A DNA stretch of 46,915 nucleotides from Janibacter hoylei PVAS-1. GTDB lineage: Bacteria; Actinomycetota; Actinomycetes; Actinomycetales; Dermatophilaceae. Positions 18,001 through 24,578 of the stretch are shown in pieces; the first letter of the stretch is position 1, and the number at the start of each line of letters is the position of its first letter. The translations under genes were made by a program, and so were the position numbers. The stretch is taken from the NCBI RefSeq assembly GCF_000297495.1, contig NZ_ALWX01000025.1, positions 1 through 46,915 of the forward strand. Reading direction: 5' to 3'. Under the pieces are notes generated by a model, which did not search any database, had not been told where the DNA came from, and saw only the letters and a list, made by a program, of their open reading frames with translations.

Positions 18001-18626
18001 AGCAGGTCGAAGACGTGCTCGCCTCCGACGCCTACGGTGCTCTGTCGGCCGAGCTGCGCCACGCCGAGGCCAACCACCACGACCTCGACGTGCTGCTGCC
18101 CAAGCTGGTGGCCGCGCGGGGCCTGCGCGATGCCGACGACATCGCCTCCGTCCTTCACGCCCGCGTCGCTCGTGCCACCGTCCGGCCTGCCGGATCGGGA
18201 CGCACACGCAAGCCCCCGCGGTTGATCGTCGGGCTCATCCCGCACGCCGGCGGGCAGATGGCCGAGGACATGCGCCAAGCCCTGGACGAGCGCCGCGAGC
18301 TGATCGAGGCCCGCGCCGACGCCATACTCCGTACCGCGCTCACCGAGAAGGAACCGTGGACGGCCAGCCTCGGCCAGGCACCGAAGGACAAGAAGCAGCA
18401 GGCGGCATGGTGGCGCGCCGCCCGCACCATCGCCGCATACCGAGACCGCTACGGCATCACCGACGACCGCACCCCGTTCGGCCCCGACCCGGAGAGCACC
18501 AGCCAGAAGATTGACGCGATCCGCGCCCGCGCCGCCCTGAACCGCGCCCGCGCCGCCACGATCGAGGGCACCACGACGGAGCAGATACGGCCTGTGGCTG
18601 TCGGGCGGCGGACGCCGAGTCTGTGA
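15063..18626 (+). CDS. MobF-family relaxase/helicase (TraA/TrwC-like)
   Basis: An 1187-residue conjugative relaxase. The N-terminal TrwC-type domain has the Tyr-rich GDGYKYLLKS segment near residue 13 and the HUH metal motif DPQLHTHVVISN. A superfamily 1 helicase region follows, with Walker A GPAGAGKTT and Walker B LIIIDEAS, and a UvrD-like motif GYAITAHRAQG near residue 860. It nicks the element at oriT, stays covalently bound to the 5' end and unwinds the strand for transfer. I chose GTG 15063 (VTVSMRVMSAG) because homology begins there and a GGAAGGGG element precedes it; a longer reading to 14934 has no support. It is intact, in contrast to several neighbours. Confidence 0.92.
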   Translation: MTVSMRVMSAGDGYKYLLKSIAAGDGDRSLSTPLTRYYAEAGTPPGFWMGSGLGRLGHGELVEGAQVAEAQLALLIGMGHDPITGDPLGRAYQQFASVAERITQRVDALDPELGPAARAQQVAAIEAEEAERGTRRAVAGYDFTVSVPKSVSTIWAVADAGTQALIADAHHAAVAELVAFLEREVATTRVGATGPDGAVAHVDVAGVVAAAFDHYDSRAGDPQLHTHVVISNKVLTVQDGRWRTLAGRPMHSVVVAVSELYNAALADQLTRVLGVEWEARERGRDRNPAWEIEGVPDELVTEFSTRSRHIKAEKDRLIAEYVARHGRQPSARTVLKLRAQATLATRPEKQVRSLADLTREWRQRASRVLGKDANGWARTLTVTNARAPRVLRADDVPLDVVREVGQTVMETVGEKRSTWTRWNLHAEASRQLMGWRFVTMQDREAITGLVVDAAEHASLRLTPPELASSPLQFRRVDGTSRFRPHSSTLFSSEVLLAAEDRLLARASTTTGPVVALETVERIARKPDARGRVLGEDQAAALAAIAVSGRIVDVLVGPAGAGKTTAMNGLRRAWEKEHGNGSVIGLAPSAVAAQVLADDLGIATENTAKWWQNHLMHGTTFAAGQLIIIDEASLAGTMSLDRLTHEAEQAGAKVLLVGDWGQLQSPGAGGSFAMLVHAREDAPELTDLHRFTHEWEKTTSLQLRHGRAEAIDTLIEHGRITGGDEEAMIDAAYRAWRADVAAGRASILVTETHATVTELNARARADRIIDGAVNPTRELALHDGTAVSDGDLVITRENDRRLRNGRTWVRNGSRWIVTGVREDGSVSIRPAGRRFGGGIVLPADYVAEHLDLGYAITAHRAQGVTTDTAHAVVTATTTRENCYVSMTRGATNNHAYVAVDREDAEHAVPRPGDNPNVTARSILYGVLQHIGAELSAHETIAAEQDRWGSIAQLAAEYDTIAQAAQHDRWATFLQASGLTVEQVEDVLASDAYGALSAELRHAEANHHDLDVLLPKLVAARGLRDADDIASVLHARVARATVRPAGSGRTRKPPRLIVGLIPHAGGQMAEDMRQALDERRELIEARADAILRTALTEKEPWTASLGQAPKDKKQQAAWWRAARTIAAYRDRYGITDDRTPFGPDPESTSQKIDAIRARAALNRARAATIEGTTTEQIRPVAVGRRTPSL

Positions 18627-18647
18627 ATGAGCACCTGTGGCCGCACG

Positions 18648-19583
18648 TCACCCGACTACCAATCGAGCAGACTTAGCATGTTCGATGCTCCGGTACTGAT
18701 TTGGCGTGACGCCGATACCGCGGCGAAACTGTCGCGCAGCGAAGTCTGAATCACGCCAGCCGACTTCGCGAGCAATAGCGGAAAGTGGCCGGTCGGTAGT
18801 GCGGAGAAGATGAGCCATCCGTTCTGTGCGGAGCATTGTTAGGTAAGCGATGGGCGACTTGCCGTACGCTTCCACAAACACCCGCCCCATCTGCGACTTA
18901 GACAAATGGACTTCATCGGCAAGGTCCGACACCGACCAACGGCGCTCAATGTCCGCGCGCAGCAGTTCCGCGGCTCTCCGCGCCTCCATGCGCAGCGGGG
19001 TGAACCGGCGATGCCGAGGCAACGTGGGCCACGTTGTCGCTTGCTGCGTTGAGGATGTTCGGATCGGAGAGGTCTTGATGAAGGGGGCGATGACGTGCGT
19101 GATCGAGAACCAGAGCGCCTGCATTCGGTAGAAGTTCTCCACTGGCCGGCCTTCGATACTTAGCGCGACCAGTTCGTCCAGCCACGGCGTTAACGACTCC
19201 GCCCGATCCTCGCCGAGTCGAAGAATCTGGGCGGGCTCAACATAGGTGGCGGCGTAAAAAACCTGCGCATCGAGACGATCTTGCAGCATCCCGACGTACT
19301 GCCAGAACACTTGATCGACCACATAGTCGGTGTCGGCATAGATTGTCGTCATCGTGATACGGCCTTCGGGCTCACCACCGCACAGCGTGTTCGGACCGAG
19401 CAGGATCACGTCACCGGCATTGACTAGTTGCTTCCCGAACTCACCGACCAAGACCGCGCCGCCGTCACGGACGATCGTTATGGTCACACAGTCATAGGCC
19501 GACGGTACGACGGCAGCACGGAGCACTCTGGTTCGAGCAATGACCGGCTCGAACCAGAGTGCTCCACTGCGACGGGGAGACAT
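18648..19583 (-). CDS. AraC-family transcriptional regulator, copy 2
   Basis: A ~311-residue paralogue of the AraC at 9599-10534, with nearly identical DNA-binding halves (HLSKSQMGRVFVEAYGKSP, AYLTMLRTERMAHLLRTTD, REVGWRDSDFAARQFRR) and a similar N-terminal sensor domain. Start assignment is uncertain: ATG 19583 or GTG 19586. The conserved LGFDS just upstream, equivalent to the MLGFE start of copy 1, is preceded by TCA-CTG instead of ATG, so the original start may have been lost. It lies 47 nt downstream of the Cmx-like exporter in the same orientation and is convergent with the relaxase gene. Confidence 0.82.
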   Translation of the reverse strand: MSPRRSGALWFEPVIARTRVLRAAVVPSAYDCVTITIVRDGGAVLVGEFGKQLVNAGDVILLGPNTLCGGEPEGRITMTTIYADTDYVVDQVFWQYVGMLQDRLDAQVFYAATYVEPAQILRLGEDRAESLTPWLDELVALSIEGRPVENFYRMQALWFSITHVIAPFIKTSPIRTSSTQQATTWPTLPRHRRFTPLRMEARRAAELLRADIERRWSVSDLADEVHLSKSQMGRVFVEAYGKSPIAYLTMLRTERMAHLLRTTDRPLSAIAREVGWRDSDFAARQFRRGIGVTPNQYRSIEHAKSARLVVG

Positions 19584-19630
19584 CACGCTGTCGAATCCCA
19601 GTGATGCGTGTCGTCCGACGACCCACCGTC

Positions 19631-20793
19631 CTAGTTGACACGCTCCCGATGCGCCCTCGTGCGGTACCACCACAGAAGCAGAGCGAGGCCGACGAATATG
19701 GCACTGGTCAGAGCGATGCCGCGTGTTCCGGCGAGGTTGAGGGCGAGACCGCCAGCAATGGGGCCGATGATCGCCCCGATGTTGAGTGCCGCAGTAGAGA
19801 ACGACCCAGACATCGTTGGGGCTGCTTCCGCCTCGGCCATGATCCGGGCGATCAGCGCGCTGCCGACGGTGAAGGAAAGAGCGCCTTGTGTGAAGGCTAG
19901 AACCCACAGCAGAGCGGGGCTCGTCGGTGCCAGGGCGAGAGTCGCCCAGCCGACAAGCAGGAGCGGACTCGCTATCGCGATCAGCGGGCGCCAGTGACGG
20001 TCTCCGAGCTGGCCGGCCAAGGTGACACCAGCAAAGGCGCCGATGCCGAACAATGCCAGGAGCGCCGGCACCGCCCGGTCACCGATGCCACCCGGTCCAG
20101 CGGCGATCACAGCCAAGTAGGTGAACGTGCAGAACGTCGCTCCGTTGACCAAGATCGCCAGGACCACGACGACTTGTAGCGGGCGCCGACGCAAGACCGA
20201 GAGCTCTGCACCCAACGTTGTCGGTGCGGTGGCTACTGCAGTCGGGTCAGGCCGGGTCGGCGTCGCCGTGACCACCGCGATAAGTGCGGGTACGCAGATG
20301 ATAGCGATGGCCCACAGGGTCGTGCGCCATCCCAATGCCTCACCGACAAGAGCCCCGAGAGGAACACCGGCGATCAGCGCGAGCGTGGTGCCAGCGAGGA
20401 TCACAGCCAGGGCGCGTGCGCGCCGGTGGGCGGGAACGATCTGGCCGACCGTCGACAAAGCGACGGCAAGGAACCCGGCGTTCGCCAACGCAGCGACAAA
20501 CCGGGTCAGGATGAGAATGACGAACGACCCAGTGACGGCACCGACGACATGTGCGACCACGAAGACGGCGAGGAACCCGGTCATGGTCCACCGCGGCGAT
20601 AGCTCCGGCCGCTAGCGGCCATCACCGGCGCGCCGATGACCATTCCGACCGCGAACGCGGAGGTCAGGAGACCGGCCTGACTCAGTGAGACGCCAAGCTC
20701 GGTGGCGATAGCCGGTAGCAGGCCAGCCAAGACGAACTCGGAAGTTCCTTGAGCGAAGACGGCGAGGGCAAGTAGATACAGCAAGAAGGGCAT
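19631..20793 (-). pseudogene. Cmx/CmrA-like chloramphenicol exporter (MFS), one frameshift
   Basis: From ATG 20793 the protein begins MPFLLYLLALAVFAQGTSEF and continues AGLLPAIATELGVSLSQAG, very close to the Cmx/Cmr chloramphenicol efflux proteins of Corynebacterium and other actinobacteria (from memory). After ~64 residues the frame breaks near 20604-20608. One added base (restoring GRxLSPRWTMTGF) joins it to the remaining ~317 residues, which include GWRTTLWAIAII and SGSFSTAALNIGA. The restored length is ~387 residues with 12 helices. The break is not in a long homopolymer. An upstream ORF, a hairpin and an inverted repeat over the ribosome binding site suggest attenuation control. AraC copy 2 follows. 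Confidence 0.8.
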
Positions 20794-20803
20794 GAGAGTG
20801 CTT

Positions 20804-20854
20804 TCCGAAACATGAGACGAATACGGGTGCGAAAGGCACGGCCGGTGTTTCGGA
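20804..20854 (-). promoter_or_regulatory. Inverted repeat overlapping the exporter ribosome binding site
   Basis: On the minus strand TCCGAAACA (20854-20846) is a perfect complement of TGTTTCGGA (20812-20804), whose 3' end merges with the GGAAAGC Shine-Dalgarno-like element before ATG 20793. In the RNA this would bury the ribosome binding site, the classical layout of translational attenuation in chloramphenicol-resistance genes. Confidence 0.5.
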
Positions 20855-20926
20855 TGCACGGGCTCAACGGACGCGACGACTCAGGGCGCGCGTGCGACGA
20901 GGCTGGTGGGGAAGAACGTCAGCATC

Positions 20927-20954
20927 CAGGGCTACCGGCGTGCCGGCAGCCCTG
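20927..20954 (-). terminator. Hairpin overlapping the leader ORF of the Cmx-like gene
   Basis: CAGGGCT/AGCCCTG (7 bp), a one-base mismatch, then CCGG/CCGG with a four-base loop. The stem spans the end and stop codon of the leader ORF, so a translating ribosome would prevent it from folding. The downstream minus strand has only a weak T-rich stretch (GTTCTTCC). It is a possible conditional terminator. Confidence 0.45.
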
Positions 20955-20979
20955 CTCTGTCTGACTCAGGTGACCCCAT
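20932..20979 (-). CDS. Leaderless upstream ORF MGSPESDRAGLPARR
   Basis: A 15-residue ORF starting at ATG 20979, exactly 7 nt after a TAGTCT -10 element, with its stop inside the hairpin 20927-20954. It parallels the leaderless six-residue ORF before the ABC-F gene. It probably acts as a translation sensor rather than as a functional peptide. Confidence 0.45.
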   Translation of the reverse strand: MGSPESDRAGLPARR

Positions 20980-20986
20980 AGCCCCA

Positions 20987-20992
20987 AGACTA
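20987..20992 (-). promoter_or_regulatory. Candidate -10 element for the Cmx-like gene
   Basis: TAGTCT on the minus strand (TANNNT consensus), spaced 7 nt from the leader ORF start codon. No strong -35 is visible. Confidence 0.4.
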
Positions 20993-21047
20993 TCTCAGAA
21001 GCAGAGCGGAGCACCCGCGCGGCGTTCTCGGCGCGGGCACCTCGAAC

Positions 21048-22052
21048 TCAGAGAGAGCGTCCGGGCGTGCTCCGTGACGGCCGCCGGTGCCCGAACTCGC
21101 GTCCGATCTCGGGTCGGGTCATGGCCCGACCTGGGCTCGGGTCGGCGTCGAGAAGGTCGATCACGTCGCTGGGCTGCGTGACGAGCGAGGCGAATCCTTG
21201 CTTGATGAGTACGTTCGGTCCGGCGCTCGCGACGCTGGTCAGCGGACCAGGCACGGCGCCGACGCCCCGGCCGAGGTCGCGTGCGTCGATGACCGTGGTC
21301 ATCGACCCGGATCGAGGCCCGGCCTCGGGGATCACGGTCGCACCCGACAGTGCCGCCAACAGGCGACTACGGGCGAGGAACCTGTGCTTTGTCGGCGCAG
21401 AGCCGGGTGGCAGTTCGCTGACCAGCAGCCCGATATCCCCGATCCGGTTCAGCAGCTCGGAATGTCCGGCCAGGTAGGGACGATCCAGCCCACCGGCCAG
21501 GACCGCGATCGTCTGACCGCCCGCGGCCAGCGCGCTCTTGTGCGCGGCCCCTTCGATCCCGTAAGCGCCACCGGCGACGATGACCCGTTCCTCATCGGCC
21601 AGGCCCATCGCCAGCTCGCCCGTGACGTGCTCGCCGTATTGGGTTGAGGCACGAGAGCCGGTGATCGTGGCTCGATCGCTCAGTGGCGTCATCAGGAACG
21701 AGACCGCCCCGCGCATCCACAGCAGGTACGGAGCACGATCGCCCAAGTCGTTCAGGCCGGCGGGCCACTCCTTGTCGGCAGGAATGAGCGTGCCGAACCC
21801 GTGCCGCTCCGCCTGCGCCAGTTGATCCAGCAGGCCGGGCGTGATCCGTTCGGTAAGCCGCTCGCGCCACATCAGCGCCTCGGCGCGAGCGAGACAGGGC
21901 ACGTCGTCGTCGGCCTGGATCAGGCGCAGCGTCTCGACGCCGCCGTGATGGGCGAGGACAATGCCGGTGGCTGGGTCGTTCGGCTCGGCGATCATCGACA
22001 GCACGGCTCGCGCCTGCCGCTCGTCCTGTACCTGCTCGGCCATCGTCGCCAT
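21048..22052 (-). CDS. DprA/Smf-like DNA-processing protein carried by the ICE
   Basis: A 334-residue protein with the DprA Rossmann fold: ATITGSRASTQYGEHV near residue 128, VAGGAYGIEGAAHKSALAAGG, and a LAGGLDRPYLAGHSEL block, followed by RFLARSRLLAALSGATVIPEAG, all in canonical order. DprA loads RecA onto incoming single-stranded DNA; an ICE-borne copy could protect or process the transferred strand. ATG 22052 has GAGAGGAC upstream. The N-terminal ~110 residues diverge from chromosomal DprA. The gene is divergent from the small membrane protein at 22265. Confidence 0.85.
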   Translation of the reverse strand: MATMAEQVQDERQARAVLSMIAEPNDPATGIVLAHHGGVETLRLIQADDDVPCLARAEALMWRERLTERITPGLLDQLAQAERHGFGTLIPADKEWPAGLNDLGDRAPYLLWMRGAVSFLMTPLSDRATITGSRASTQYGEHVTGELAMGLADEERVIVAGGAYGIEGAAHKSALAAGGQTIAVLAGGLDRPYLAGHSELLNRIGDIGLLVSELPPGSAPTKHRFLARSRLLAALSGATVIPEAGPRSGSMTTVIDARDLGRGVGAVPGPLTSVASAGPNVLIKQGFASLVTQPSDVIDLLDADPSPGRAMTRPEIGREFGHRRPSRSTPGRSL

Positions 22053-22137
22053 GATCGGTGTCCTCTCGCTCCAAGGTCACCGACGAGGTACACGCTCTTG
22101 CGCTCAGCGAGGGGTTCCCTCCGTCACACGTCAGTCG

Positions 22138-22214
22138 TAGACTGTGAGATGAGGCAGGTTCAGCAAACTACGCGGGTCCTTCGGGACGGCCCCTCGCGGG
22201 CACTCGGTTCATAG
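22138..22214 (+). other. Candidate promoter with leaderless small ORF and UUCG hairpin
   Basis: TAGACT (22138-22143) is followed after 5 nt by ATG 22149, opening a 21-codon ORF (MRQVQQTTRVLRDGPSRALGS) that ends at 22214. Inside it GTCC-TTCG-GGAC forms a very stable UUCG tetraloop hairpin. It resembles the leader ORFs before the two resistance genes but precedes the small membrane protein gene at 22265. It could also be chance. Confidence 0.25.
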
Positions 22215-22264
22215 CCGCCTCCACGACGGAACACGTCGCGCTATGACGAGGAAAGAGGCCCGCA

Positions 22265-22642
22265 ATGATTCGCCAATCCATGAACCTGAGCGAACGAGGC
22301 TACGGCGTCTTCCAGTACGCGCCCACGAACCTGCTGCTCGGCGCCATCCGCTACCGCCGTCGAGGCTTGAAGTGGGGCATCCCCGCCATGCTGCTCCTGG
22401 GCGGCGGTTACTACTACGCCACAGCGATCTGCCACACGATCATCCTGCGGGAAGGCCCCGGTCCTCTCTACCTGCTGGTCCTGCTGTTCGCGTGGAACGC
22501 CCTCAAGTTCTTCTGGATCGGGCCGGTCAGCCTCGTCCAGCTCGTGCTCGTCCAAGCACAGGAACGGAGGGTCCGACGAGTCGCCGACGTGGGGGAGGGC
22601 GAGGGCAGCCGACAGATGTCGGAGGCACCCGGCATCCTGTGA
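22265..22642 (+). CDS. Small ICE membrane protein (125 aa)
   Basis: A protein with two to three hydrophobic segments (GIPAMLLLGGGYYYATAI near residues 38-56; YLLVLLFAWNALKFFWIGPVSLVQLVLV) and short polar ends. The N-terminal SERGYGVFQYAPTNLLLGAI stretch is a conserved feature I have seen in small actinobacterial ICE proteins, which are sometimes database-labelled sulfate permease; the size makes that label unlikely. ATG 22265 has AGGAAAGAGG upstream. Its role is unknown. Confidence 0.6.
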   Translation: MIRQSMNLSERGYGVFQYAPTNLLLGAIRYRRRGLKWGIPAMLLLGGGYYYATAICHTIILREGPGPLYLLVLLFAWNALKFFWIGPVSLVQLVLVQAQERRVRRVADVGEGEGSRQMSEAPGIL

Positions 22643-22753
22643 CGTGGGCTTGGGGTTCGCCCGCCTGTCGTCGCGGTGGCAAGGGCAGCGCCCCGGTAGC
22701 CTAGAGGCAAGGCCTACCTGTCGGAGGTGAAGCAAGCAGAAGGAGGAGGTGCG

Positions 22754-23839
22754 ATGGTGGCGCGGTCCAAGGATCGACCGACTGCGGAGCAGATCGAGCT
22801 TGCCGAAGCGCAGATCGTTGAGCAGTCCAAACGAATCGACTTCTTCCTCACGGAGTATTCCGTCGAGCTGCTGGCCCAGAAGGTCCGCGACGGCGAATAT
22901 GTCGTGCCCGCGTATCAGCGCGAGTTCACCTGGGAGGAGCGTCGTAAGTCTCGGTTCATTGAGTCATTGATTATGGGTCTTCCGATTCCGTTCATCTTCT
23001 TCTGGGAGATGCCGGACGGGCGGCTGGAAATCGTTGACGGCTCGCAGAGACTGCGCACTATCGAAGAGTTCATTTACGGCGGATTCCAGCTTGGCGAACT
23101 TGATCCTCTGACACATCTGTCGGGATTCCGTTTCGATGACCTCCCCGAGTCGAGGCAGCGAAAGATCAAGAACCGATCAGTTCGCGGCATCGTTCTGAAT
23201 GAGCATGCCGATGAGGCGGCGCGGCTCGACATGTTTGAGCGCATCAACACGGGCAGCAAGATCGCCAACAATGCAGAGATTCGTCGTGGCGCTCTCGCTG
23301 GGCCGTTCCTGGACGTTGTAACTGAACTTGCTAACGTGCCGCTCCTTGCCCAGCTCGCGCCGATGCCAGCGAAGGCCAAGAGAGAGCGTGGCTACGAGGA
23401 ACTCGTCACGCGACTCTTCGCTTACGGAGACGGTCTTGACGGCTATCGAGACCGGCCTTCCGACTTCCTCTTCACTTACTCAAAGAAGATGAATCAAGAG
23501 TTCGCTTCAAACCCGGACCTGGCGGACGCATATCGCCAGCGGTTCAATGCTGTTCTTGATTTTGTGTCACGCAATTTCCCGTTCGGATTCCGTAAAGCCG
23601 AGAAGAGCACGGCCACGCCGCGGACGCGATTCGAGTCGATTGCTATCGGCGTTGACCGGGCACTGGCTGAGATGCCGGAGCTTGCCGACCGCCCGGCCGA
23701 CCAGATTGATGTCGCCTCCTGGATTGGTCTGCCGGAGTTCCAGAAGATCACGAGTTCGGACGGTGCGAATGCGATCGCTCGCCTTCGCGGACGTATTGAT
23801 TTCGTGAAGCACAAGCTGGTGGGGCATGGCGACGATTGA
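22754..23839 (+). CDS. DUF262 (GmrSD/ParB-like nuclease fold) protein, first gene of a defence operon
   Basis: A 361-residue protein. Residues ~35-100 hold the DUF262 core: VPAYQREFTW (51-60), the helix RRKSRFIESLIMGLPIPF, and the catalytic-type motif IVDGSQRL (93-100), followed by FERINTGS (~170). DUF262 is the GmrS-type, ParB/Srx-related domain of type IV restriction enzymes and several R-M-like systems; it may hydrolyse NTP or DNA. No C-terminal DUF1524 HNH nuclease is present, so the effector may be the next gene. ATG 22754 has a perfect AGGAGGAGGT upstream. Its last 14 bases overlap the HEPN gene. GC content is visibly lower than in the rest of the element. Confidence 0.88.
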   Translation: MVARSKDRPTAEQIELAEAQIVEQSKRIDFFLTEYSVELLAQKVRDGEYVVPAYQREFTWEERRKSRFIESLIMGLPIPFIFFWEMPDGRLEIVDGSQRLRTIEEFIYGGFQLGELDPLTHLSGFRFDDLPESRQRKIKNRSVRGIVLNEHADEAARLDMFERINTGSKIANNAEIRRGALAGPFLDVVTELANVPLLAQLAPMPAKAKRERGYEELVTRLFAYGDGLDGYRDRPSDFLFTYSKKMNQEFASNPDLADAYRQRFNAVLDFVSRNFPFGFRKAEKSTATPRTRFESIAIGVDRALAEMPELADRPADQIDVASWIGLPEFQKITSSDGANAIARLRGRIDFVKHKLVGHGDD

Positions 23840-24578
23840 TCTTGCTCCGTTTTTTGAGGAGAGGTACGAAGAAATAGAGGCGTACCTCTCTTTTCTGCAG
23901 AACGTCGAGGATGCCGCCCGCGAGGGCACACCCCGCCTGCGTGGAACCGACGCTCCGATCACCACTGAGCAGAAGAAGATTCTCAACTCAAGTCTCTACC
24001 TACAGCTCTACAACCTCGTAGAAGCCACCGTGCTCCGATGCTTGGAAGCGGTTGTCGCCGCCGTCGAGGAAGCGGAACGGCGTCCGAGCGAGCTAAGCAT
24101 TGGTCTCCGAACTGAGTGGGTGCGTTCGATCGCGCGCACTCATAGCGATCTGGGGCCGGACAAACGTCTGCAAGCGGCACTTGATCTGTGCGAGCAGTTG
24201 TTGCAGCAGATGCCTGTCAAAGGGTTCAAGATCGAACCTGGTGGGGGCGGAAACTGGGACGACTCTTCGATTGAGAAGATATGTGAACGAGTTGGCTGTG
24301 GCCTGACGCTCTCACCTGATGTCCTCGAAGCGGCAAAGCGTCACATTCGAGATGACATGGGCGCCCTCAAACTAGTTAAGAACCGTCGCAACGGACTTGC
24401 TCATGGGTCGCTGTCATTCGTTGACTGCAGCGATGGCGTGACGGTAGCGGAGCTCAAGGTCCTCGCTACTGCGGTCGGAGACTATCTGAGAGAAGCAGTT
24501 GGATGTTTCGTGAGCTTTATCCAGGTCGAGATTGCGAAGAGCAAAGAGCAGATGGAGACGGAAGGAGTGGTCGCTTGA
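23826..24578 (+). CDS. HEPN-domain RNase (MAE_28990/MAE_18760-like), defence effector candidate
   Basis: A 250-residue, all-helical protein. The HEPN catalytic motif RxxxxH is present as R188-N-G-L-A-H193 in the segment VKNRRNGLAHGSLSF, followed by a final long helix (VLATAVGDYLREAVGCFVSF). The N-terminal EEIEAYLSFLQNV and ILNSSLYLQLYNLVEATVL helices match the MAE_28990/MAE_18760-type HEPN family, reported next to DUF262 proteins and DNA methylases in predicted restriction-like systems (from memory of HEPN comparative genomics). ATG 23826 lies within the DUF262 gene (14-nt overlap) and its stop overlaps the methyltransferase start (TGATG). It is probably an RNase that acts when DUF262 senses unmodified or foreign DNA. 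Confidence 0.8.
   Translation: MATIDLAPFFEERYEEIEAYLSFLQNVEDAAREGTPRLRGTDAPITTEQKKILNSSLYLQLYNLVEATVLRCLEAVVAAVEEAERRPSELSIGLRTEWVRSIARTHSDLGPDKRLQAALDLCEQLLQQMPVKGFKIEPGGGGNWDDSSIEKICERVGCGLTLSPDVLEAAKRHIRDDMGALKLVKNRRNGLAHGSLSFVDCSDGVTVAELKVLATAVGDYLREAVGCFVSFIQVEIAKSKEQMETEGVVA

Noticed and set aside
22265..22642. Naming the small membrane protein a sulfate permease
   Set aside because: Such a label exists for similar small proteins, but 125 residues with two to three helices cannot be a SulP-type permease.
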